Assembly (NCBI GenBank): GCA_023078555.1 | Contig: CM041202.1 | Span: 3,406,022 to 3,470,021 of the forward strand | Direction: 5' to 3' | Length of the DNA: 64,000 bases | DNA from: Ulva prolifera | Lineage: Eukaryota > Chlorophyta > Ulvophyceae > Ulvales > Ulvaceae | Shown: piece by piece, positions 24,100 to 33,493 of the stretch | How positions within the stretch are numbered: the first letter of the stretch is position 1 | Layout: every line of letters starts with the position of its first letter | Notes under the pieces: model-generated | The model's database searches: none | What the model was told of the DNA's origin: nothing | What the model saw: the letters and a program-made list of their open reading frames with translations, nothing else | Made by a program: the position numbers and the translations under genes

Positions 24100-27000
24100 A
24101 TGTCTCTCTCGAACGCCAACTCCAACGCCAACTCTCCTCGCGAGGAGAGGCGTGACGATGCTGACCAGCAGCCTCTCGTCGACAGGGACGCTGACCAGCA
24201 GCTCCCTGACGGAGAACAGCCTGCGGGTATGTTGCTCCGGGGCGGCCGAATTGTCCGGCCACGACCCTCTTCCCACACTGGGCAGAGCAGTCAGCAGGTG
24301 CCTTTTTCCTCTCATGTTGTGAACGATCCTGGTCACACTGAGTCACTCATATCACTCGAAACGTTAACCGAGGCGCTGCGCGCATCTCGGGGACGTAGCG
24401 AACCTGATTTGACTAAAGGGAAATTGCCTGAGTGGAATTACAAGACGGAAAGTTTCGTTGCGTACGAACAGAAAGTCTTTTTGTGGTTAGGTCAATTCGA
24501 GTTAGATCATTTGTTGCAGCACGCACCGTCTGCGGACGAACAACGTGTTCATGCTAGGGCGAGGACACAGGTCCTAATGTCTTTGCCTGACGCGGATAGG
24601 ACGACTGTCTATCGCATGTCACATTTGTGTGAAGCATGGTCTTACTTGACTGCCAAGTACAGACCTAGCACTGAAGCCGAGATCCACAGACTGTGGAGTC
24701 GGTTCAATTCTTTGTCACAACACAATAAAGATGTCGCGACATATTGTGGTGAGGTGATGAGTGTTTACACTCAACTGGAGGCACTAGGTGCCGATGTGGG
24801 CCAGCGATGGCTTCGATTGAAACTGCTAGAGGTGGGGGAGGAGTTCAACGCTGTGCGCGGCGAAGTTCAACACTCCTCCCCTCATGTGATAATAGCCCGT
24901 TTGACTGAGCATGCTGATTTGCTCAAACAACAGCGGTCGCTGCAGGCTAGGTCTGGGACGCCCGCGGGCAAACCAGGCCATGGCTGGCGCAAGCAGCACC
25001 GTGGTGATGGCCCTGTGGTCGCTGCTCTCGCAGCTGGCCAGGCTCCTCGCGAGGAGACCAGGACCTGTTTCTTCTGCAAGAAGAAGGGACATTTGCGTGC
25101 GAACTGCCCCCAACGCAAACAGGCTGCGGCCAAAGATGTTTGCACTATAGAAATGCCTGCCAAGTATCCACAGCCGGACGCGTCCCTTCCGTGGAACATC
25201 ATTGTTGATAGTGGGTCGGACATGCATATAGTAGGAAATCGGGAAATGTTCACTGAGTACGGCCCGTGTCAGAAAGTTGCCAATCTCGCGGGACCAGGGC
25301 AGCTTTCTATCATGGGTAGGGGAACCATTCAGGTGAACCTGGGTACTTATGTGGACAAGCATGGGAACACGCACCCACTGGATGTGGAAATCCCTGGTGT
25401 TTACTATGCTCCTGAATGTCCGTACAACCTGCTCAGCACGATGGGTCTTAGATCAGAGCAGATGTTCCTAGACACGCGTAGGAATGTGTTATATGTCCCT
25501 GGTCTGGGTGATATGGCTACCGGCGTAGAAGATGACGTCAAGTATCAGGAACTAGATGTAGACGGTCATCCTGTCTTTGCTTTTAAAATGGCGGTAGATA
25601 CGAAACCCATTCTCGTCGGTGCGCCTGTCAATAGGGGGGTAGTCTGGTCCAACCAGAGCAGTCCGACCTCAGTTATTGAGGATCAACAGCAGTGGCATCA
25701 CGTGGCGGTTGCGGCCATTGACCTGCAGCGACCCAATGCTGGGGGAGCTGAGGTCCCACATGATGCATACTTGGAACCTGCTTTTCTAGCACACTTGTCT
25801 TTTCATCAGTCTAATTGGGTTCTGAAACGTATGCAATCTAACAGTGAATTTTATGGTCCTTTGAATTTGGATGTCGATTCCGAGCCATTGGGGAATCGGT
25901 GTCACGGTTGCAGAATTGGCAAGGTGCCTGCGGGTAAATTCTCTGCCAATGATCGTGAGCTCATGGGTCAGGCCAAGTGGCCTGGTGAGCAACTGCATGC
26001 CGATTTAGCTGGTCCTGTCTCTCCAGTAGGAATTGGTGGTGTGAAATATGTTTTGTTTGTGATGTGTGCCTTTACCCGTTATACTTTCGTGGTCGGTCTG
26101 CGCAAAAAGAGTGAGGCTGCGGCCATGATCTCTTATATTATCGAACGCATTCGGGTGAATGTGGTGAAGCCAGGTGAACCGGGTGTACGCATCCTACACA
26201 CCGACAAAGGGGGAGAGTTCATGGTCGCGGCCTTAAAACTCTACCTCCAGCGTCGTGGCATTACTCACCGTTTGACCCCCACAGCCGCTCATCGCTGTAA
26301 TGGCATGATCGAGAGGAGGATCGGAGTGGCTTTCGAGTCACTCCGTGCTGTGCTGCTCGCGAGCGGCCTGCCTCTGTTCCTGTGGATAGAATGCCTCGCC
26401 AGCGTTGTCCATGGTCACAATCTCACGCCGTCGTCGGCATTGTACCATGACAAACTGGCGAGCATCCTCAAGGGCCTGAAAGCTCAGCATGCTGTCAATG
26501 CGTCTGCGGACGTTGACGAAGCTGAAAAGAGCCTGGGGAAGGGTAAGCGCATGAAAAAGGCCGAGCGCGATAAGTTGAGGGATGAGGAGAAACGCAAGTA
26601 CAAGTTGCTTGCGACGACAGAATTAGATGAGTTTTTAGTGCGGTCTTGTGATAAGGATATCATTCCTTATATGGCCTTCTTCAGAGACACCTCCGTTGAG
26701 GTGTTCCAAGATCTGATGCGGCAGCAGCGTCCATGGGGGGTTGAGGTGTATGCATACCCTAGGGATGACAAGCTGCGGAAGTTGTCCCCCCGGGGTGTGC
26801 CTGCATACTGGGTCGGGGCTGGTCTAGGCCCCAGCATGCAGCGTGTGTACGCCCAGGATGTTCCTGGTGGTAGGGTTTTTGTTGTGCGTCAGGTCATGTG
26901 CACTGCGGATCAGATGATCCGGCACGTACGCAAGTACGATGCGTCCGCCGTTGTGGACAAAAGGGAACCTGCGGAGTTTGCGAACTCCTACACGGTTGCT

Positions 27001-29649
27001 TTTGAGGGGGACGATGAGGGTGAGCGTGTGACTGATGCCGATGTCCCTCCTTTCGCGGCAGAGCATACGTATGATGGGGGAGTGTTGCGCCGTCTGCGTG
27101 ACCAGCTTCACACCCCCCCTGGTCATGGTAGGGTTCCTGTCATGGAAATGACTTTCCGGCAGGATAACCCTGAGCCCAGTCCTGATGTGTACTCTCCACG
27201 ATTTGGAGCTGGCTCCTCTGCGGAGATTATCCGACGTGACCCTGCTAGGGCAACACCGGAAATAGCCAGAGCAGCTTTGCATCGCACGCGTGCAATGTCC
27301 AGAGCTGCTGCTCACCCTGACGTCCCTGTCCCCCATCGTGTGCGCGGCGAAGTGCACCACTCTGTCGCCACGCCCTCCCGTACTGCGCGGTATGTTGTGA
27401 CGCGCAACGCTGTGTTGCACGACCCTGGTGTAGAAGTTGCGTTCCCTGTTCAACTGTCTGTCAGTGCGTCTGACAATGACATGGATGAGGATGACGACGG
27501 TCCCGGCATCTATGATGACGATGACGAACAGCGCATGGACTACACCGTCTCAGATGATGAACGAGCTGCGGCTCATCAGAATCTGGAGGCTCAGCGGGTC
27601 CGTTCTGGGAGTAATTCGGCAGCGGCCTCAGCATCTGGCGCGGGGGCAGTTGCTCAGCCCTTGCGAGGAGCTGAGGCGCCGAGGCCCTTCTGGGAGGATG
27701 AGCCAGATGAGGTGGAGACCGGATCCGAATTAGGGGGAGAGGATCCAGATCCCTCAACCGCAGTCGGGGTTGATTTGCCTGACGAGGTGAGGGCCATTCC
27801 AGCCGCCTTGCCTCGCATAAAAATCAATCCTCTTGTACGCAGACGCCTTGTTCCATTGGCTGCGGATGTAGCAGCTGTGCATATGCATGAGCCTGCGGGC
27901 TCTGACATTGCTAGTAGTGAAACAGTTGTAGCTGCTATTGATGTTTCAGCCTGCCACCAGGACACATCAGCCGCGGCTGACTGTGGAGTGTCCTGTACAG
28001 GCCTGAAGCCTCAGCATGTGGAGTCTGGCGAGCAGCAGAATGCTCAGCGTCGTGGGTCGCGCAGAGCAGCTGCCGCCAGGAAGCAGAAGCCCTCCGACCC
28101 TGATATGCCTTCTTTGAAGGAAGCACTCGCGAGTGCTGACAGGGATGCATGGCTGCGTGCCATGCAGGAGGAGGTGGATGCACTGGGTGAGCACGGAACC
28201 TTCGGGTTGTGCTATCTGCCTGCGGGCAAACGGGCTATCTCGGGCAAATGGGTGCTTAAGATTAAGCGTGGGCCTGCGGGGGAGATTCAGCGCTATAAGG
28301 CACGTTATGTAGCGCGTGGTTTTTCTCAGGTGGAAGGGATTGACTTCTTTGAGACTTGGTCTCCTGTTGGTAGTTATGCGACACTGCGTGTGTTGCTGTC
28401 AGTTGCTGCTCAGGAAGATTTAGAGATTAGGCATATAGACATTCAGTGCGCTTTTCTGAATGGTGAGTTAGAAGAAGAAGTGTTCGTTGAACAGCCCCCG
28501 TTCTTCACTGACGGGACAGCACATGTGTGGAAATTGCATAAAACCTTGTATGGCCTGAAGCAAGCTGCTCGCGAGTGGCATAAAGCTTTAATAAAGGTCT
28601 TACACGAGATGGGATTTGTGTGCGCACAAAGTGATCCCGGACTGTATGTCAGAACATCCGGTCGCTGTTTTATTTTCTTGTGGGTCGATGACTTGTTCAT
28701 TTTTAGCAGCTCTGCGGGACTGCAAGAACTTGTCGACGTCATTCTCACGAAATTCGAAGGCAGAGACCTGGGTGAACTTGCATGGGCACTTGGCACAGAG
28801 ATCATGCTTGATCGCAAGGCCAAAACAATCATCATGACACAACGAAACAAAATTCACAACTTACTTGAAAAGTACAGTATGTCTGACTGTCGCAAGTCTC
28901 CCACTCCCTTAGTGCCGCGGCAACAACTAAGGAGTGCGAAAGAGCATCCTGACCTGGAGAAAGCCAGTGCTGCTGAGCATTCTAGGTTCATAAGTGCTGT
29001 AGGAAGTATCCAGTATATTGCAGGAGTGACACGACCTGACCTGAGCTATGTGGCACATGCCCTGGCCCGGCACATGTCTAGTAGTCTGAAGGAACATTGG
29101 TCTGCCGTGCAACATGTTCTGAGATACCTGCAGTCCACAAGGAATTTAGGAATAAAATTTATAGGCTCTGAGGGACACGGGTATTTGTTGGAGGCTTTTT
29201 CAGATGCAGATTTTGCGAACTCTGCTGATCTGAAAAGCGTGTCTGGCATGGTTATTCGGGTGTATGGGAACTGTGTTCTCTGGCGTTCGAAGAAGCAGAG
29301 TATAGTGGCTGGGGATACAACAGAGGCTGAACTCATCGCGATGAGTGCAACAGCCAACGAGTTAATGTGGGTGAAGCAGTTGCTTCTCGATTTGAAACTC
29401 GTCCCACATAAGCCGACTCTGTGGGGTGACAATAAGAGTGCCAACATATTGGCTGTTAATGCTGTGTCCACTGACAGATCCAAGCACATTCGTGTGCGGC
29501 ACTTGCGAGTGCGGGAATATGTCCAGATGGATGAACTTAAAGTAGCATGGGTAGGCACTGTTGATCAGTTAGCGGATGTGTTTACTAAAGTGCTGCCCGG
29601 ACCTGCTTTGCTAGAAGTTCGTAATAAACTCCAGCTAGTGGAGACGTAG
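24100..29649 (+). CDS. Copia gag-pol polyprotein, intact (1849 aa)
   Basis: A single uninterrupted frame encodes capsid-like gag (residues 1-about 310), a CCHC knuckle (CFFCKKKGHLRANC, 323-336), an aspartic protease with DSG at D370, and an integrase with an HHCC-type zinc region (about 565-610) and catalytic D635, D702 and E738 (DD35E spacing). An acidic, low-complexity linker follows (about 1125-1380). Then come reverse transcriptase (start about 1380, active site W-V-D-D with aspartates 1530 and 1531) and RNase H (from about 1698, EAFSDADFA). The order protease-integrase-RT-RNase H defines Ty1/copia. Gag and pol share one frame, so there is no frameshift signal. ATG at 24100 is the first Met after the leader and matches the old copy. 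The stop is TAG, followed by the polypurine tract. The intact frame and near-identical LTRs suggest recent activity. Confidence 0.96.
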   Translation: MSLSNANSNANSPREERRDDADQQPLVDRDADQQLPDGEQPAGMLLRGGRIVRPRPSSHTGQSSQQVPFSSHVVNDPGHTESLISLETLTEALRASRGRSEPDLTKGKLPEWNYKTESFVAYEQKVFLWLGQFELDHLLQHAPSADEQRVHARARTQVLMSLPDADRTTVYRMSHLCEAWSYLTAKYRPSTEAEIHRLWSRFNSLSQHNKDVATYCGEVMSVYTQLEALGADVGQRWLRLKLLEVGEEFNAVRGEVQHSSPHVIIARLTEHADLLKQQRSLQARSGTPAGKPGHGWRKQHRGDGPVVAALAAGQAPREETRTCFFCKKKGHLRANCPQRKQAAAKDVCTIEMPAKYPQPDASLPWNIIVDSGSDMHIVGNREMFTEYGPCQKVANLAGPGQLSIMGRGTIQVNLGTYVDKHGNTHPLDVEIPGVYYAPECPYNLLSTMGLRSEQMFLDTRRNVLYVPGLGDMATGVEDDVKYQELDVDGHPVFAFKMAVDTKPILVGAPVNRGVVWSNQSSPTSVIEDQQQWHHVAVAAIDLQRPNAGGAEVPHDAYLEPAFLAHLSFHQSNWVLKRMQSNSEFYGPLNLDVDSEPLGNRCHGCRIGKVPAGKFSANDRELMGQAKWPGEQLHADLAGPVSPVGIGGVKYVLFVMCAFTRYTFVVGLRKKSEAAAMISYIIERIRVNVVKPGEPGVRILHTDKGGEFMVAALKLYLQRRGITHRLTPTAAHRCNGMIERRIGVAFESLRAVLLASGLPLFLWIECLASVVHGHNLTPSSALYHDKLASILKGLKAQHAVNASADVDEAEKSLGKGKRMKKAERDKLRDEEKRKYKLLATTELDEFLVRSCDKDIIPYMAFFRDTSVEVFQDLMRQQRPWGVEVYAYPRDDKLRKLSPRGVPAYWVGAGLGPSMQRVYAQDVPGGRVFVVRQVMCTADQMIRHVRKYDASAVVDKREPAEFANSYTVAFEGDDEGERVTDADVPPFAAEHTYDGGVLRRLRDQLHTPPGHGRVPVMEMTFRQDNPEPSPDVYSPRFGAGSSAEIIRRDPARATPEIARAALHRTRAMSRAAAHPDVPVPHRVRGEVHHSVATPSRTARYVVTRNAVLHDPGVEVAFPVQLSVSASDNDMDEDDDGPGIYDDDDEQRMDYTVSDDERAAAHQNLEAQRVRSGSNSAAASASGAGAVAQPLRGAEAPRPFWEDEPDEVETGSELGGEDPDPSTAVGVDLPDEVRAIPAALPRIKINPLVRRRLVPLAADVAAVHMHEPAGSDIASSETVVAAIDVSACHQDTSAAADCGVSCTGLKPQHVESGEQQNAQRRGSRRAAAARKQKPSDPDMPSLKEALASADRDAWLRAMQEEVDALGEHGTFGLCYLPAGKRAISGKWVLKIKRGPAGEIQRYKARYVARGFSQVEGIDFFETWSPVGSYATLRVLLSVAAQEDLEIRHIDIQCAFLNGELEEEVFVEQPPFFTDGTAHVWKLHKTLYGLKQAAREWHKALIKVLHEMGFVCAQSDPGLYVRTSGRCFIFLWVDDLFIFSSSAGLQELVDVILTKFEGRDLGELAWALGTEIMLDRKAKTIIMTQRNKIHNLLEKYSMSDCRKSPTPLVPRQQLRSAKEHPDLEKASAAEHSRFISAVGSIQYIAGVTRPDLSYVAHALARHMSSSLKEHWSAVQHVLRYLQSTRNLGIKFIGSEGHGYLLEAFSDADFANSADLKSVSGMVIRVYGNCVLWRSKKQSIVAGDTTEAELIAMSATANELMWVKQLLLDLKLVPHKPTLWGDNKSANILAVNAVSTDRSKHIRVRHLRVREYVQMDELKVAWVGTVDQLADVFTKVLPGPALLEVRNKLQLVET

Positions 29650-29651
29650 CA

Positions 29652-29666
29652 GGGTTTATGGGGGAG
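29652..29666 (+). promoter_or_regulatory. Polypurine tract of young copia
   Basis: The tract GGGTTTATGGGGGAG abuts the TGTCAC start of the 3' LTR. It would prime plus-strand DNA synthesis. Confidence 0.75.
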
Positions 29667-30012
29667 TGTCACAATGCATGAGCCTGCGGGCAGCGGTGTG
29701 GTGACAGGTGCACCCATGCACGGACGATCCGCGGATCCAGTGCAGGGGTAAGCCGCCAGCCGAGATTGTCTCGATGTAGTGGGAGAGATCGTGCGAGGGT
29801 TTCCCGCCGTAACCTTGAGTGTTGAGTGTTCAGTGTGCATATAAGCATGTGCACACTGAGATCTGTAACCATTCTCTTTACTGTTTCCCGGTACTAGCAC
29901 TTCCCTTCAGCATCTCTCGGTTCTACCTCTGTGCGCAGCAGGTATGAGATGCTGGCTGTCCTGACCTGACCTGAATGAGGACTGCGCGTCCGCCCCCTGC
30001 ACAAATGATAGC
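29667..30012 (+). repeat. 3' LTR of young copia
   Basis: It is identical to the 5' LTR except at 29782, and lacks the terminal TTTTCTGACA because sequence of an older LTR begins at about 30013. Confidence 0.9.
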
Positions 30013-30257
30013 CTCGATGTAGTGAGAGAGATCCCGCGAGGGTTTCCCGCCGTAACCTTGAGTGTTCAGTGTGCATATAAGCATGTGCACACTGAGATCT
30101 GTAACCATTATTATCACTGTTTCACGGTACTAGCTGTATCTTGATTCTCCCCGCATTCCTCGGTTCTACCTCTGTGCGCAGCAGGTATGGAATGCTGGTT
30201 ACCTGACCTGACCTAAGACGGCGCGTCTGACCTGCAGATGCAAACTCATTTCTGACA
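30013..30257 (+). repeat. Right part of an older LTR
   Basis: It resumes the LTR consensus at CTCGATGTAGTG and ends TTTCTGACA, with several differences from the young LTRs. TGGGG follows (30258-30262), matching TGGGG before the left stub at 23420, so this older insertion has a perfect 5-bp target duplication. Confidence 0.8.
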
Positions 30258-31045
30258 TGGGGCGCCCGCGGGCAAACCAGGCCAAGGCTGGCGCAATCAG
30301 CAGCGAGGCGACGGTCCTGCAGTTGCCGCGCTCGACGCTGGCAAGGCTCCTGGCGAGGAGACCAGGACCTGCTTCTTCTGCAAGAAGAAGGAACACTTGC
30401 GTGCGAACTGCCCCCCGCGCAAACAGGGGGCCGCGGCCAAAGATGTTTGTGATGTAGAACTGCCTGAAGAGTTCCCGGATCACGATGCGTTGGCCCCGTG
30501 GAATTTTATAATCGATAGCGGTTCTGACATTCATATTGTGGGCAATCGCGACATGTTCACTGAGTATGGTCCGTGTCAGAGAACTGCCAATCCCGCGGGA
30601 CCAGGCAAGATCCCCAGGGGAACCATTCAGGTGAACCTTGGCACTTATGTGGATGAGCATGGGAACAAGCATCCTCTGGATGTGGAAATCCCGGGTGTGT
30701 ACTATGCTCCTGAGTGTCCATACAACATACTGAGTACTATGGGTCTTCGTCATGAGCAGATTTACTTAGACACCCGTAGAAGTGTGCTGTATGTCCCCGG
30801 TGTCGGAGATATGGCTACTGGTATTGAGGATGCGTCCAAATACCAGGAGCTGGATGAGGATAAGTGTCGTGTCTTTGCTTTCAACATGTGTTCCATCAAG
30901 AAGCCTGTTCTTGAGGGTCATCCTGTCAATAGGGGAGTAGTCTGGTCTGACTAGAGCAGTCCGACCTCTGTTGTGGAGGATCAAAAGCAGTGGTGTCATG
31001 TGGCCGCTGCGGCGATTGACCTGAAGCGCCCCAATGCTGGGGGAG

Positions 31046-31312
31046 TGTTGTGAAAGTGCCTCGTAGCGCACAAGGCAAGGTGCACATGCGAATGCACGCA
31101 CGGGGTGACACGTGGCAGTCACCAACCCGCGAATGAGAAGACACATTCCAGCTCTCTGTATAGGTCGAATAAGGTCATGGTTCAAGATACTGACCATGTA
31201 GGTGTGATCCTAGATCTCAGGCGTCATGTGCTAAGTACTCCGCACACATACTTAACATTTCGCCCAACTAAACTTACGGTACGACGCGTCCACTCGCGCT
31301 TGCATTCGAACA
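31046..31312 (+). mobile_element. Solo LTR of a different family
   Basis: This 267-bp segment is absent from the young copia. It starts TGTTGTGAAA, ends TTCGAACA, and is flanked by GGGAG at 31041-31045 and 31313-31317. TG...CA ends with a perfect 5-bp duplication identify an LTR whose internal part was lost by recombination. Orientation was not determined. Confidence 0.75.
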
Positions 31313-31481
31313 GGGAGCAGAGGTCCCACATGATACTTACTTGCTGGAACCTGCATTTCTCGCTCATTTGTCGTTTCACCAGTCGACTTGGGTCTTGAAG
31401 CGGATGCAGTCAAATAGTGATTTTTATGGTGATTTCAATTTGAAAGTTGACCCTGAGCCAATGGGGAATCGTTGTCACGGC

Positions 31482-31829
31482 TGTCAGAAGCGCTACATCT
31501 TGTCAGGTCAGACGCGCAGTCTCGGTTCGGGTCAGGTCAGGAGGCCAGCGTTCCATACCTGCTGCGCACAGAGGTAGAAACGAGGAACACTGAAAGAGGA
31601 AGATGCTAATACCGTGAAACAGTAAAGAGAAAGGTTACAGATCATAGTGTGCACATCCTTATATGCACACTGAACACTCAAGGTTACGGCGGCAAACCCT
31701 TGCAGGATCTCCCTCACTACATCGAGACAATCCCGGCTGGCGGCTTACCCCTGCACTGGATCCGCGGATCGTCCGTGCATGGGTGCACCTGTCACCACAC
31801 TGCGGCCCGCAGGCTCATGCATTGTGACA
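31482..31829 (-). mobile_element. Antisense solo LTR, copy 1
   Basis: A reverse-complement LTR of the copia family described here (348 bp, plus-strand ends TGTCAGAAG and TTGTGACA) interrupts the integrase zinc region of the old element. Flanks are ACGGC (31477-31481) and ACGGT (31830-31834), a 5-bp duplication with one mismatch. Confidence 0.9.
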
Positions 31830-33143
31830 ACGGTTGCAGAATTGGCAAAGTGCCTGCGGGCAAAATCTCAGCCAATAATCGTGAGCTCTTAGGCCAGGCG
31901 AAATACCCTGGCGAGCAATTGCATGCTGATTTGGCTGGTCCCATCACTCCATTTGGGATCGGCGGTGTGAAATATGTTTTGTTTGTGATGTGCGCCTTCA
32001 CCCGTTATACTTTCATTGTCGGTCTGCGTAAAACGAGTGAGGCTGCGGCCATGATCTCTTACATCATTGAACGCATTCGGGTGAATGTGGTGAAGCCAGG
32101 TGAACCGGATGTGCGCATCCTTCACACCGACAAAGGGGGAGAGTTCATGGTTGAGGCCTTAAAGCTCTACCTCCAGCGTCGTGGCATCACTCACCGCACC
32201 ACCCCCACAGCTGATCATCGCTGCAATGGCATGATCGAGCGGAGGATCGGTATTGCCTTTGAGGCAGTCCGAGCTGTGCTGCTTGCGAGCGGTCTCCCTC
32301 TGTTCCTGTGGATTGAATGCCTTGCCAGTGTCATACATGGTCACAATCTCACGCCGTGCTCGGCGCCGTACCGTGACAAACTGGCAATAATGATGAAGGC
32401 CCAGAAAGCTCAGCGTGATGCCAATACAGCTGCGGATGTCCAGCAGGCTGAGCGGGCCAATAAGCGCATGAAAAAGGCCGAACGTGATAAGTTGAGGGAG
32501 GAGGAGAAGCGAAGGTGCACCATGGGAGTTGCTCACTATGACCGAACTGTATGAGTTTTTGACCAGGTCTTGTGACAGGGATATTATTCCCTACATGTCC
32601 TTTTTCAGAGATACCTCCGTTGAGGTTTTCCATGCTTTAAATTGGTGAAGTAGCAGCGTCCATGGGGGCTTGAGGTGTATGCGTACCCTAGGGATGACAA
32701 GCTGCGGAAGTTGTCCGCGCGGGGTATGGTCGCATACTGGGTTGGTGCTGGGCTGGGGCCCAACATGCAGCGTGTGTACGCCCAGGACGTTCCTGGGGGT
32801 AAGGTTTTGGTGGTGCGGCAGATCATGTGCACCACGGATCAGATGATCCGACACGTTCGTAAGTACGATGCGTCCGCTGTTGTGGACAAGAGAGAACCTG
32901 CAGAGTTTGCGAACTCCCTACAAGTTGTCTTTGAGGGGGATGACGAGGGTGTCCGCGTGACTGACAGTGATGTCCCCTCGTTCGTGACTGACTCCACACA
33001 TGACGGGGGAGTGCTGCGACGTCTGCGCGAATTCTCGCACGCTCCCCCAGGTCATGGTAGGGTCCCTGTGATGGACATGACCTTCAGACAGGACGCACTG
33101 CCTGATGAGGCAGTGTACTCTCCGCGTTTCGGCGCAGGCTCCT

Positions 33144-33493
33144 TATCAGAAAGGCTATCCTTCGTACAGGTCAGACACGCAGTCTTACGTCAGGTCAGGA
33201 GGCCAGAATCTCATACCTGCTGCGCACAGAGGTAGAACCGGAGAGATGCTGAGGGAGAGACAGAGTACTGCTAGTACCGTGAAACAGTGATAGGAATGGT
33301 TACAGCTCTCTGTGTGCACAGCCATATATGCACACTGAATAGTCAAGATTACGGCGGGAGATCCTAGCAGGATCTCCCTCACTACTCCGAGACAATCCTA
33401 CAGGCGGCTTACCCCTGCACCTGATCCGCGGACCGATCGTGCATGGGAGCACCTGTCACCACGCTGCTGCCCGCAGGCGCATGCATTGTGACA
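33144..33493 (-). mobile_element. Antisense solo LTR, copy 2
   Basis: A second reverse-complement LTR (350 bp) interrupts the linker of the old element. CTCCT lies on both sides (33139-33143 and 33494-33498), a perfect 5-bp target duplication. Confidence 0.92.

Larger units (their letters stand above)
23438..30012 (+). mobile_element. Young full-length Ty1/copia retrotransposon
   Basis: It has a 5' LTR (23438-23793), a primer-site-like TGGTATCGATG (23794), a leader with no long ORF, an intact gag-pol (24100-29649), a polypurine tract (29652-29666) and a 3' LTR (29667-30012). The LTRs differ at one position over about 345 bases (A at 23553, G at 29782), which implies recent insertion. The last roughly 11 bases of the 3' LTR are missing at the junction with an older LTR fragment, so its own target duplication cannot be seen. 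Confidence 0.93.
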
